Positions 20,116-28,872 of a stretch of DNA of 64,000 nt are shown here, one piece after another. The notes beneath the pieces are model-generated. The model was not told where the DNA came from. It made no database searches and worked only from the letters and a program-made list of their open reading frames with translations. The DNA is from Leptothrix sp. (in: b-proteobacteria) (GTDB lineage Bacteria > Pseudomonadota > Gammaproteobacteria > Burkholderiales > Burkholderiaceae_C). Within the stretch, counting starts at the first letter, position 1. Each line of letters starts with the position of its first letter. The stretch is from contig PNKV01000022.1 in the NCBI GenBank assembly GCA_013822685.1, positions 17,365 to 81,364 on the forward strand, read 5' to 3'. Both the position numbers and the translations under genes were made by a program.

Positions 20116-21554
20116 TGCGCCTTGGTGTCCTCGGGCTTGCGCTCGGTCATGGTTTTGGAGACGACCACGGGCTTGCCCTTGAGCTGGCTGAGGGCCTGCT
20201 GCAATTGGAAGTCCTCGGCACTGCCAAACTCGGGCAGAGGCTTGGGTGGCTCGTTCTTCTTGGCGGAAGCCTCTTCCAGCTTCTTCATGGCCTCTTCACG
20301 CGCTTTTTCACGGGCAGCATCTTTGGATTCGGCACCTTGCCCGCTGGCGATGTGCTTTTCCAGGTCGGCTTCGCGCATGCGCAGGGCGCTGAACACATTG
20401 CCTTCGGCGGTTTCGTCCAGCATGACGTCAGGGACGATGCCCTTGGCCTGGATGGAGCGGCCGCTCGGGGTGTAGTAACGCGCCGTGGTGATCTTGAGCG
20501 CTGTGTCAGCCGTCAGTTGGCGCACGGTCTGGACCGAGCCCTTGCCGAAGGTCTGTGCGCCCATGATGGTGGCGCGCTTGTGGTCTTGCAGGGCGCCCGA
20601 GACGATCTCGCTGGCGGAGGCCGAACCTTCGTTGACCAGCACCACCAGTGGCACGTTCTTGATGGCGGCAGGCAGTTTGGCCAAGGGGTCGGCACCCAGG
20701 CGTCGGGTGTAATCCTCGGGGCGGGCCTTGAAGATGGCCTTGGACTCGGGGATCTGGCCATTGGTGGACACCACTGTCACGTCCTTGGGCAGGAACGCTG
20801 CCGACACCGCGATGGCGCCTTCCAGCAAGCCGCCCGGGTCGTTGCGCAGATCAAGCACCAGGCCCTTCATCTTGGGATCGTCCTTGAAGAGCTTGTCGGC
20901 CTTGGCCACGAAGTCTTCGACCGTGCGATCCTGGAACTGGGTGACGCGAATCCAGCCATAGCCGGGCTCGACAATCTTGGCGCGCACGCTTTGCACGCGG
21001 ATTTCTTCGCGGGTGATGGTGACCGGGAAGCTGCGGTTTTCAAGCTTGCGGAAAATCGTCAGGACCACCTTGGTCTGGGGCTCGCCGCGCATGCGCTTGA
21101 CGGCCTGGTCCATGGTCAGGCCCTTGACGAAGGTGTCGTCGATCTTGGTGATCAGATCGCCGCTTTTCAGGCCAGCGCGGAAGGCGGGCGAGCCTTCGAT
21201 GGGCGAGACGACCTTGACCAGGCCGTCTTCCATGCCGATTTCAATGCCCACGCCCACGAATTTGCCCGTGGTGCCTTCGCGGAACTCCTTGAAGGTGGTT
21301 TTGTCGAAGTAGGTGGAATGCGGGTCGAGGCCCGAGACCATGCCGCCGATGGCGTCGCTGATGAGCTTTTTCTCGTCGACCTGCTCGACATAATCGGTCT
21401 TGATCATGCCGAACACCGCGGCCAACTGCTGCATCTCTTCCAGTGGCAAAGGGGCCACTGTGTTGCGGGCGGTGGCCTGGAACTGCATGGTGGTCAAACC
21501 GCCGGCCAGCACACCCAGTGCCACCCAGCCCGCAATCTTGAATTTGGAAGTCAT
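20112..21554 (-). CDS. Carboxyl-terminal processing protease, S41A family
   Basis: Periplasmic serine protease of 480 residues. It has an N-terminal signal/anchor (about residues 5-23), a PDZ domain around 95-175, and a Ser-Lys catalytic core with NEGSASASEI (309-317) and Lys338 in TFGKGS. LDLRNDPGGLL is the family strand before the nucleophile. The C-terminal 80 residues are charged (EKAREEAMKKLEEA) and probably coiled. ATG 21554 is the family start; the frame is open 100 bases further upstream. It heads a coupled protease-MoeB-LOG run, with a likely promoter upstream. Confidence 0.93.
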   Translation of the reverse strand: MTSKFKIAGWVALGVLAGGLTTMQFQATARNTVAPLPLEEMQQLAAVFGMIKTDYVEQVDEKKLISDAIGGMVSGLDPHSTYFDKTTFKEFREGTTGKFVGVGIEIGMEDGLVKVVSPIEGSPAFRAGLKSGDLITKIDDTFVKGLTMDQAVKRMRGEPQTKVVLTIFRKLENRSFPVTITREEIRVQSVRAKIVEPGYGWIRVTQFQDRTVEDFVAKADKLFKDDPKMKGLVLDLRNDPGGLLEGAIAVSAAFLPKDVTVVSTNGQIPESKAIFKARPEDYTRRLGADPLAKLPAAIKNVPLVVLVNEGSASASEIVSGALQDHKRATIMGAQTFGKGSVQTVRQLTADTALKITTARYYTPSGRSIQAKGIVPDVMLDETAEGNVFSALRMREADLEKHIASGQGAESKDAAREKAREEAMKKLEEASAKKNEPPKPLPEFGSAEDFQLQQALSQLKGKPVVVSKTMTERKPEDTKAQ

Positions 21555-21629
21555 GGCCAATGGTGCCTTTTCGAACCCGCAGCGAACCTGCATGCCACCT
21601 GAAACCCTCAGGTGGCGAAATGTTTTTCC

Positions 21630-21657
21630 AGTATAGGACCGACCAACGTGGGACAAA
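21630..21657 (-). promoter_or_regulatory. Candidate sigma-70 promoter of the S41 protease gene
   Basis: On the minus strand TTTGTC (21657-21652) and TATACT (21635-21630) are separated by 16 bases, about 76 bases before the protease ATG. The 260-base gap between the protease and the divergent kinase gene shows no other structure I recognise. Confidence 0.45.
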
Positions 21658-21814
21658 GTTCAATAAGGGCAGAACTTGGCCTCTGTATGGGGCTTTGCAC
21701 CGTTTAGTCGCAAGAAGGTGACGATCCACCCCGGATCTCCCCGTTCACGCTTGGGGCGCAATGGGTGCTATCGTGCGCCAAAAAATCCAATCACCGAGAC
21801 TCGGAAGGACGTCC

Positions 21815-24595
21815 ATGCGCCAGGCTTTAGCCCCCACCTCGCCGTGGACCCGGGGTTTCATCACCTGGCTGGTCTACACCGGGGCGGGCGTTCTGGCCCT
21901 GGGGCTGGCTTCGCCGCAAGACCATGTGGAGCCGCTGTACCTGTCAGCCGGTTTTGGTTTGGCGTGCGTTCTGGGCTGGGGAAAAGCCATGGTGCTGCCG
22001 GTGGGCCTGGGCTCGGCCACCGTGCTCACCATCGCGCACTCGCAAGCGCAAGACCCTCTCGATTTCTGGCCATTCCTGGCCTTGGCGGTGGTCACCTGCC
22101 TGGGCGGTGCCTTGCAGGCCTGGGTGGCCGCGCGCTGGTCAGGGCGTGGGTCGGACGAAGGCTTGCCTTTGGAGCAACCCCTCGACATCGGGCGATTCTT
22201 GCTGGTGGCGGGGCCGCTGGCCTGCCTCATCAACGCCGGCATGTCGGTTCCCGCGATGGTGGCCTTGGGCATTTTGCCGGCCTCGCAAGCCACTCAAACG
22301 GCCTTGTCCTGGTGGGCCGGCGACACCCTGGGGGTGCTGATTGGCACCCCCATGATGTTGACCTTGGTCGGTCGGCCGATCGACCTGTGGCGCGCCCGCC
22401 GCTTGATCGTGGGCGTGCCGCTGCTGGTGACCACCTTGATGCTGGGCCTGACGATCCGCCAGGTGCAGTTGTGGGAAGAAGAACGTGCCCAGGCCGTGTT
22501 CGACCACGATGTGGAGGCCGTGGCCAATGCCATGAACCTGCGGCTCAACGGCTACCTGAGCGCCCTGGAAGCCCTGCACGGCCTGTACATAGGATCATCC
22601 GACGTCAGCCGGCAGGAGTTCAAGTTGGCCAGCACCCACTGGCTGAAAACGCTGAGCGGCATCCAGGCCATGGGCTGGACCGAACGGCTGACCCTGGACC
22701 AGATCCCCAGCTTTGAAGGGCGTGAGCACGCCGAGGGCCTGCCCCACTACCAGGTCCACGACACGCGCGCACGCGTCGTCCCCAAGGGCCCCGAAGTGGC
22801 CGCCATCCGCTTTCTGGAGCCCATGGCCGGCAATGAGAAGGCATTGGGTTACAACTCCTTGTCCAGTCCGGCAGCCAAGGAGGCCTTCGAGCAATCGCGC
22901 CGCGAAGACCGGCCCGCCGCCTCCAAGGGGTTTGAGCTGGCGCAGGAATCGGGACGCCAAACGGGCGTGGTGGTTTACAGGGCGATCTACCAAGGCCAGC
23001 CCTACACCCCGCAAGCCCGTGTGCAAGGCACCCGTGGGGCGGTGTTCCTGGCGCTGCGCATGGACGACATGATCAAGGCCATGACCCAAGGCTTGCCCCC
23101 GTACCTGAGCGCGTGCCTGATGGACGCCAGCCAGGCGCCCCAGGCTTTCCTGGGCGGGGCGCCCCAATGTGCCCGCGGCGTGAAGGAGCTTCGGCAAGCC
23201 TACCAAACGGCCATCCCTATTGAGTTTGCCGGCCGCCAATGGCAACTGGTGACCTGGGCCCATGCGCCGGTGCCCGTGGTTGCGGGGTTGGCCTGGTCGT
23301 GGTTGCTGGCCATTGGCGGTGTGGTGCTTGCTGCAGCGCTGGGTGCCTTGCTGCTGGTCATCACCGGGCACACCAGGCGCGTGGAAGCCGCCATGGACGT
23401 GGCGCGGCGGCAAAAGGCGGCGGCGGAAGCCGCCAACCGGTCCAAGAGCGAGTTCCTGTCGCGCATGAGCCATGAGCTGCGCACCCCGCTGAACGCCGTG
23501 CTGGGTTTCGCGCAGGTGATGGACCTGGACCGGCAATCCCCACTGACTCCGTCGCAATCCCAGCGCCTGCAGCAGATCCAGCAGGCTGGCTGGCATTTGC
23601 TGGACATGATTGATGACGTGCTGGACTTGTCCCGCATTGACACCGGCATGCTCAAGTTGAACACCGAGGCCGTGCCCATCAACGAGGCCGTTGTGGCCGC
23701 GATGGACATGGTCCGGGAGCTGGCTCAGAAGCAGCAGGTCCGCTTGCTGGACCCGGCCCCCGCGCCCGCCGGCTGGGGTGTTCAGGCCGACGCCATCCGC
23801 CTGCGGCAAATCCTCATCAATCTGCTCAGCAACGCCATCAAGTACAACCGCCCGGAGGGCACCGTGAAAGTGTCCATGGGCATGGCATCGCTGCCGGACC
23901 AGCCAGAGTGCATCAGCGTGACGGTCGAGGACACCGGGCTGGGCCTGAGCCCTGAACAACTGGGCCAACTGTTCCAACCCTTCAACCGCCTGGGCCGCGA
24001 ACGGGTGGCCCCCGATGGCGCGGGCATTGGCCTGGTGATCAGCCAGCACCTGGCCCAACTGATGGGCGGCCAACTCGGCGTGGTCAGCCAGGAAAACAAG
24101 GGCTCGTCATTCACCTTGACCTTGCCGGCCGTCAAGCTGCTCATGCCCAAGCCCATCACCCCAGCGGCGCCGGCCCCCACCAGCGTCATCACCAAAGCCA
24201 ACCAGCCTGTGCGGCACGTGCTGTACGTGGAAGACAACCATGTGAACAGCGAAGTCGTGCGTGGCGCGCTGGCGTCGCGCGGGTGGATCAAGCTGACGGT
24301 GGCCCCCACGATCGAGGAAGGGCTGGCGGTGCTGCACGACCGCGTCACCGGGCCCGCGCCCGACCTGGTCTTGCTGGACGTGCACCTCCCTGACGCCTCG
24401 GGCATCGAGTTCCTCAAGCTGATGAAGGCCAATCCGCAGACAGCGGCCACGCCGGTGATCATGATCTCAGCCGATGCCATGCCCGAACAGGTGGATGCGG
24501 CCCTGTCGGCCGGGGCCTATTGCTACCTGACCAAGCCGGTGCAGTTGCCCGTATTGCTGGTGCACGTGGACGACCTGTTGGCCACGCACACCTGA
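21815..24595 (+). CDS. Hybrid histidine kinase, MASE1-CHASE-HisKA-HATPase-REC
   Basis: A 926-residue membrane sensor. An N-terminal MASE1-like block of about seven hydrophobic segments (residues 1-225) is followed by a CHASE periplasmic ligand domain (about 235-470). After a transmembrane segment come HisKA with phospho-acceptor His553 in SRMSHELRTPLN, an ATPase with NLLSNAIKYN, VEDTGLGLS and GAGIGLVIS, and a C-terminal receiver with phospho-acceptor Asp855 in LLDVHLPD and the TKP lysine. ATG 21815 has GGAAGGA upstream. No partner regulator is adjacent, so output must run through an internal or distant phosphorelay. The ligand is unknown. Confidence 0.92.
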   Translation: MRQALAPTSPWTRGFITWLVYTGAGVLALGLASPQDHVEPLYLSAGFGLACVLGWGKAMVLPVGLGSATVLTIAHSQAQDPLDFWPFLALAVVTCLGGALQAWVAARWSGRGSDEGLPLEQPLDIGRFLLVAGPLACLINAGMSVPAMVALGILPASQATQTALSWWAGDTLGVLIGTPMMLTLVGRPIDLWRARRLIVGVPLLVTTLMLGLTIRQVQLWEEERAQAVFDHDVEAVANAMNLRLNGYLSALEALHGLYIGSSDVSRQEFKLASTHWLKTLSGIQAMGWTERLTLDQIPSFEGREHAEGLPHYQVHDTRARVVPKGPEVAAIRFLEPMAGNEKALGYNSLSSPAAKEAFEQSRREDRPAASKGFELAQESGRQTGVVVYRAIYQGQPYTPQARVQGTRGAVFLALRMDDMIKAMTQGLPPYLSACLMDASQAPQAFLGGAPQCARGVKELRQAYQTAIPIEFAGRQWQLVTWAHAPVPVVAGLAWSWLLAIGGVVLAAALGALLLVITGHTRRVEAAMDVARRQKAAAEAANRSKSEFLSRMSHELRTPLNAVLGFAQVMDLDRQSPLTPSQSQRLQQIQQAGWHLLDMIDDVLDLSRIDTGMLKLNTEAVPINEAVVAAMDMVRELAQKQQVRLLDPAPAPAGWGVQADAIRLRQILINLLSNAIKYNRPEGTVKVSMGMASLPDQPECISVTVEDTGLGLSPEQLGQLFQPFNRLGRERVAPDGAGIGLVISQHLAQLMGGQLGVVSQENKGSSFTLTLPAVKLLMPKPITPAAPAPTSVITKANQPVRHVLYVEDNHVNSEVVRGALASRGWIKLTVAPTIEEGLAVLHDRVTGPAPDLVLLDVHLPDASGIEFLKLMKANPQTAATPVIMISADAMPEQVDAALSAGAYCYLTKPVQLPVLLVHVDDLLATHT

Positions 24596-24599
24596 GGCC

Positions 24600-26462
24600 T
24601 CACCGGGGCTGGTACTCCGGCACCAGATCATGCAGGCGCTGGCGCAAGGTGCTGGGCACGCTGGCCGATTCGTCCTGGGCCAGGGCCAGCAGGCGCTCGA
24701 TCCAGTCGGCGGGCAATTCGCCACGCAACTGGGCCAGGCGCAAGCGGGGGTGCGGCGTGGCCAGCGAGGTGTCGGCGTCGGCCAGCAACTCTTCGAAGAG
24801 CTTCTCGCCAGGGCGCAGGCCGCTGAACACGATGGGAATCTCGGCCTCGGTGTGGCCGGACAGCAGGATCATCTCGCGCGCCAGATCGGCGATGCGCACC
24901 GCCGCGCCCATGTCCATCACGAAGACCTGGCCCGATTCGGCGAGCACTGCGGCCTGCAGCACCAGTTGCGCGGCCTCGGGGATGGTCATGAAGTAGCGCG
25001 TGATGTCGGGGTGCGTGACCGTGACCGGCCCGCCCTTGGCAATCTGCTCCTTGAACTTGGGGATCACGCTGCCGCTGGAGCCCAGCACATTGCCAAAGCG
25101 CACGGCCATGTAGCGCGTGCCCGGCATCTGCGTGGCCCAGTGCGACACCACCATCTCGGCCGCGCGCTTGGTGGCGCCCATCACGTTAGTGGGGTTGACG
25201 GCCTTGTCGGTGGAGATGAGCACGAAGCGCTTGACGCCGCACTCGCCCGCCGCCTGCGCCACCTGGTAAGTGCCCAGGGTGTTGTTGCGCAGGGCGATCC
25301 AGGCGTTCTCGTCTTCCATCAGCGGCACGTGCTTGTAGGCCGCAGCGTGGAAGACCAGGTCGGGCCGGTGTGCGCTCATCACGCGGCGCAATTCGGGCAG
25401 GTCTTTCACGTCGCCCACCAGGCGCACCAGCGGCACACGCGGGAAGCGCTCGCTCAAGTCCTGCTCAATGTTGTAGAGCGCGAACTCGCTCAGCTCGAAC
25501 AGCACCAATCGGCTGGGGCCAAAACGCGCGATCTGGCGGCACAGCTCGGAGCCGATGGAGCCGCCCGCGCCGGTCACCATCACGGTCTGGCCACTGATCA
25601 AGGCCGACAGCGCGGACTCGTCGAGCTTGACGGGCTCGCGGCCCAGCAGGTCATCGGGTTCGATGTCGCGCACGCGGTCGATGCGCGAGCCGCCTTCGCG
25701 CAGCTCGTCGGCACTGGGCACGGTCAACACGGGCAGGCCGGTGGCCGCGGCCATGTCGAGGGCGCGCTTGCGCTGGGCCCCTGTGGCCGAAGGCATGGCC
25801 AGGACCAGGTGGGTCACGTCGTCCAGCGTGCCTTCATCTTTGAGCTTGTCCAGCGCACCCCACACGGTGACGCCGGCCATGCGGGCACCGTGCTTGCGTG
25901 GGTCATCATCGAGCAAGCCGAGCACGGTCCAGCCCCGGTGCTGGATGCCCGCGATCAGCAACTTGGCCGCCGCCCCCGCACCCAGCACGATGGCCCGGCG
26001 CCCGGTGGCATCGCCGCCCTGGCGCCGCGCGCGCGATTGTTCGCTGAGCATGCGCACCAGCATGCGCGCCAATGACCAGGTCACCAGGACCATGAACGGG
26101 TGCAAAGCCAGCACGGCGCGGGGGATCTCCACCAATTGCGCCATCAACACCACCACGGCGCTCGCCAGTCCGCCACCCAGGCAGACCCAGCCCAGGCGCG
26201 TGATCTCGTTGAAGCTGGTGTAGCGCCAGGCCGCGCGTGGCACGCCCAGTGCCCAGGACACGGCGCTGTACACCGCCACCACGCCGAACAGCACCACCGT
26301 GTCGTAAGCGGGGCGTTCGTGCAGCCAGCGCTCGACCCCCATGCGGAATAGGTAGGTGGCGTGCCAGGCCAGCACGATCAGGCCAGCGTCGATCAAAAGG
26401 ACGGCCGCCTGGCGGTGTGGGCGCAGAACGTGGGCGATGCGGTCGAGTCGGTTCCAGATCAT
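24600..26462 (-). CDS. Nucleoside-diphosphate-sugar epimerase/4,6-dehydratase, WbpM/CapD type
   Basis: Membrane-bound NAD-dependent UDP-GlcNAc-type 4,6-dehydratase for surface polysaccharide precursors. The 620-residue protein has about four N-terminal transmembrane helices, a first Rossmann-like half (AIVLGAGAAAKLL), then the catalytic SDR half with TGAGGSIGSELCRQ and the STDKAVNPTNVMGATK active-site stretch in which MxxxK replaces YxxxK. LRPGEKLFEELL marks the C-terminus. ATG 26462 is chosen; the frame runs on upstream without homology. No other glycan genes are adjacent, which is unusual because the family normally sits in O-antigen or capsule clusters. Confidence 0.92.
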   Translation of the reverse strand: MIWNRLDRIAHVLRPHRQAAVLLIDAGLIVLAWHATYLFRMGVERWLHERPAYDTVVLFGVVAVYSAVSWALGVPRAAWRYTSFNEITRLGWVCLGGGLASAVVVLMAQLVEIPRAVLALHPFMVLVTWSLARMLVRMLSEQSRARRQGGDATGRRAIVLGAGAAAKLLIAGIQHRGWTVLGLLDDDPRKHGARMAGVTVWGALDKLKDEGTLDDVTHLVLAMPSATGAQRKRALDMAAATGLPVLTVPSADELREGGSRIDRVRDIEPDDLLGREPVKLDESALSALISGQTVMVTGAGGSIGSELCRQIARFGPSRLVLFELSEFALYNIEQDLSERFPRVPLVRLVGDVKDLPELRRVMSAHRPDLVFHAAAYKHVPLMEDENAWIALRNNTLGTYQVAQAAGECGVKRFVLISTDKAVNPTNVMGATKRAAEMVVSHWATQMPGTRYMAVRFGNVLGSSGSVIPKFKEQIAKGGPVTVTHPDITRYFMTIPEAAQLVLQAAVLAESGQVFVMDMGAAVRIADLAREMILLSGHTEAEIPIVFSGLRPGEKLFEELLADADTSLATPHPRLRLAQLRGELPADWIERLLALAQDESASVPSTLRQRLHDLVPEYQPR

Positions 26463-26514
26463 AGTGGGCAAGGCAGAGGGCCACGATGGCCTAACCCTCC
26501 ATTGTGCGCCGGGT

Positions 26515-27735
26515 TCATGGCTCGTTCCAGTCGAACAGCGGCAAGGTGTATTCGAGCGGCCGCTCGGTGATGCCGGGTGGGGCCTCAAGGGCAGGAAGAT
26601 CTTCCAGTTTGCACAAGGCGCCCGCGCGCACTCCCAGCAAACGCAGGCGCTGCGCCAGGGGCACCTTCTTCAGGCAGCGGCCGGCCCACAGGCGGATGTC
26701 GCGGGCGTCGGCCGTGTGGGCGGGCAAGGTGATCTCGCGCGTGGCGATCTTGAAGTCGGTGTAGCGCAGCTTGACGCCAATCGTCTTGGCCACATAGCCT
26801 TTGCGAAGCAGATCGCCCGCCAGCTTTTCGCACAGGCGCGTGAAGATCTCGCCCAGCGCGTCGCGGTCATCGCGGGCATGCAGGTCGCGCTCAAAGGTCG
26901 TCTCGCGGCTGATGGATTTGGGCTCACGCCAGGTCACCACCGTGCGGTCATCGCGGCCATGCGCGGCCTCGTGCAGCCAGGCGCCGTAATTGGCACCGAA
27001 TTGCTCGATCAACCAGGCGGGCGGGGCCGCGGCCAGGTCGCCAATGGTGTGGATGCCCAAGGCTTCGAGGCGGGCCGTGGATTTGGGGCCAATGCCATTG
27101 ATGCGCTTCGCGGGCAAAGGCCAGATGCGCGTGGGGATGTCTTCCTCGGTCAGCACCGTGAGGCCATTGGGTTTTTCCAGATCGGAACACAGCTTGGACA
27201 AAAGCTTGTTGGGGGTCACCCCCATCGAACAGCTCAGGCCCGTGGCTTCGCGCACCCGGTCCTTGATGCGCTGGGCCAAGGCGCGCACGCCGCCATGGGG
27301 GTCATCACCCACGGCATCGTGCACACCGGGCAAGGCATTCAGGTCAATGAAGATCTCGTCGACGCCCCGGTCTTCAATCACCGGCGCGAGCTCGGCCACG
27401 GCGGCCTTGAAGCGGCGCGAGTAGGTTCTGTATTGCTCGAAATCGACCGGCAGCAGCACGGCCTGGGGCGCCAGCACCGCCGCTTTCATCATGCCCATGG
27501 CCGAATGCACACCCAAGGCGCGCGCCTCGTAGGTGGCGGTGGTGACCACGCCCCGGCCGGCGTAATCCCGCAGCACCGAAAAACGCCGCGTGCCATCGTC
27601 CTGCATGACAGGTTGATGACGCTGGCCGCCCCCAATCACCACGGGCTGCCCCCGCAACTCGGGGTAGCGCAGCAGCTCCACGGAAGCGTAAAACGCGTCC
27701 ATGTCCAGGTGGGCCACCCAAGAGCGTGTCATCAT
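26515..27735 (-). CDS. dinB: DNA polymerase IV (Y-family translesion polymerase)
   Basis: A 406-residue error-prone lesion-bypass polymerase. Catalytic metal motifs are HLDMDAFYASVE near the N-terminus and DRGVDEIFIDL around residue 130. The helix-hairpin-helix IGPKSTARLEALGI and the little-finger domain with ETTFERDL follow. The C-terminus YTLPLFDW is compatible with a beta-clamp-binding peptide (QxxLF-like). The start is uncertain by one or two codons (ATG 27735 or 27732). Divergent from and close to the hemolysin III gene. I saw no convincing LexA box in the short gap. Confidence 0.93.
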   Translation of the reverse strand: MMTRSWVAHLDMDAFYASVELLRYPELRGQPVVIGGGQRHQPVMQDDGTRRFSVLRDYAGRGVVTTATYEARALGVHSAMGMMKAAVLAPQAVLLPVDFEQYRTYSRRFKAAVAELAPVIEDRGVDEIFIDLNALPGVHDAVGDDPHGGVRALAQRIKDRVREATGLSCSMGVTPNKLLSKLCSDLEKPNGLTVLTEEDIPTRIWPLPAKRINGIGPKSTARLEALGIHTIGDLAAAPPAWLIEQFGANYGAWLHEAAHGRDDRTVVTWREPKSISRETTFERDLHARDDRDALGEIFTRLCEKLAGDLLRKGYVAKTIGVKLRYTDFKIATREITLPAHTADARDIRLWAGRCLKKVPLAQRLRLLGVRAGALCKLEDLPALEAPPGITERPLEYTLPLFDWNEP

Positions 27736-27764
27736 CAACGTCACATCAAACAGGGCTTGCTGTC

Positions 27765-28379
27765 ATGTACCACGGGGAACGATTCAACAGTGTCACCCAC
27801 CTGCTCGGGCTGGCTTTGGCCGTGGCCGGTTCGGCCGTGCTGATCGCGCAGGCGCTGCAAGCAGGCGATGCCTTGAAGATTGTCAGCTTCAGCATTTTCG
27901 GCCTGACGATGGTGCTGTTGTACGCGGCCTCCACGATGTACCACAGCATCCGCGGCGCCAACAAGGAGCGCTGGGCCAAGGTCGACCACTGCGCCATTTA
28001 CCTGCTCATCGCCGGCACCTACACGCCCTTCACACTGGTCACCCTGCAGGGCCCGCTGGGCTGGTCGCTGTTCGCCTTTGTGTGGACGCTGGCCGCCATC
28101 GGCATCTGCAAGGAGCTGTGGTGGGGCCGTGACACCGTGCCTTCGGTGCCCCTGTATGTGCTGATGGGATGGTGCGGCGTGGCGGCCGCCGTGCCCTTGA
28201 TGGATGGTCTGCAAGATGGTGGCTGGCATTGGCTGGTGGCGGGCGGGCTGCTCTACACCGTGGGCATCATTTTCTACGTGATCGACACGCGCATGCGGCA
28301 CGCCCATGGCATCTGGCACCTGTTCGTGCTGGGCGGCACTGCCAGCCACTATTTCACCGTGCTGAAATTCGTGGCGTGA
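27765..28379 (+). CDS. Hemolysin III / PAQR-type membrane protein
   Basis: A 204-residue seven-helix membrane protein of the hemolysin III (YqfA/PAQR-like) family. The start is GERFNSVTHLLG. The conserved STMYHS and AIYLLIAGTYTPF carry the family Ser/His/Asp metal-site residues, and the last helix carries HGIWHLFVLGG with its histidines. ATG 27765 fits the conserved start; a GTG 39 bases upstream would overlap the divergent dinB. The true activity of the family is unclear despite the name. Confidence 0.88.
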   Translation: MYHGERFNSVTHLLGLALAVAGSAVLIAQALQAGDALKIVSFSIFGLTMVLLYAASTMYHSIRGANKERWAKVDHCAIYLLIAGTYTPFTLVTLQGPLGWSLFAFVWTLAAIGICKELWWGRDTVPSVPLYVLMGWCGVAAAVPLMDGLQDGGWHWLVAGGLLYTVGIIFYVIDTRMRHAHGIWHLFVLGGTASHYFTVLKFVA

Positions 28380-28422
28380 CATTTTGGTGCAATGCAGGTA
28401 CATTAAGCCCACAGACATGCAC

Positions 28423-28449
28423 AAGACCGTTTCCTCAAGGTCTTCGTTT
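28423..28449 (+). terminator. Weak hairpin terminator after the hemolysin III gene
   Basis: AAGACC and GGTCTT form a six-base-pair stem with a 10-base loop, followed by CGTTTT. It lies 44 bases after the stop. The stem is short and AT-rich, so termination would be partial. Confidence 0.4.
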
Positions 28450-28610
28450 TCTACCGCCACGCACGCTGAACTTGTTCAACGCTGCCGACACGGTCCAGGT
28501 TTCAACTCCCGGTTTGACGTTTCTTGAGTGTTTCTGCCGCACAGGTCTTGCCCAAAGCAAGCTTGCGCGGATTCTTAATCTTTTCAATCACTCTACAAGG
28601 AACAACATCC

Positions 28611-28826
28611 ATGAGTACGACACAAACTGGCACCGTGAAATGGTTTGACGACGGCAAGGGCTTTGGCTTCATCGCTCCTGAAGATGGCAGCAAGGACCTG
28701 TTCGCCCACTTCAGCGAAATCCGCAGCGAAGGCGGCTTCCGCAGCCTGCAAGAAAACCAACGCGTGGAATTCGAAGTCAAGCAAGGCCAAAAGGGCCCCC
28801 AAGCTTCGAACATTCGCCCGCTGTAA
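28611..28826 (+). CDS. Cold-shock domain protein
   Basis: A 71-residue single-stranded nucleic-acid-binding OB fold of the CspA family. RNP1 KGFGFI and RNP2 DLFAHF are intact, preceded by GTVKWFDD. The ATG has ACAAGGAA about eight bases upstream. The 160-base stretch between the preceding hairpin and the ATG has no gene and probably includes a long untranslated leader, as is common for cold-shock genes. A strong terminator follows the stop. Its paralogue class (cold-induced or constitutive) cannot be told from this. Confidence 0.95.
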   Translation: MSTTQTGTVKWFDDGKGFGFIAPEDGSKDLFAHFSEIRSEGGFRSLQENQRVEFEVKQGQKGPQASNIRPL

Positions 28827-28847
28827 TCAGCGCGCGGTGATCGCACC

Positions 28848-28872
28848 AAAAAGCGGCTTCGGCCGCTTTTTT
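28848..28872 (+). terminator. Rho-independent terminator of the cold-shock gene
   Basis: AAAAAGCGGC, a TTCG tetraloop and GCCGCTTTTTT give a textbook intrinsic terminator. Its A-run and T-run are nearly symmetrical, so it can serve the convergent HTH-ATPase gene too, whose stop codon touches the T-run at 28872. Confidence 0.9.

Noticed and set aside
22595..24073. A 492-codon minus-strand frame inside the hybrid kinase gene
   Set aside because: Antisense shadow; the plus strand has H-box, ATPase and receiver motifs in one uninterrupted frame.
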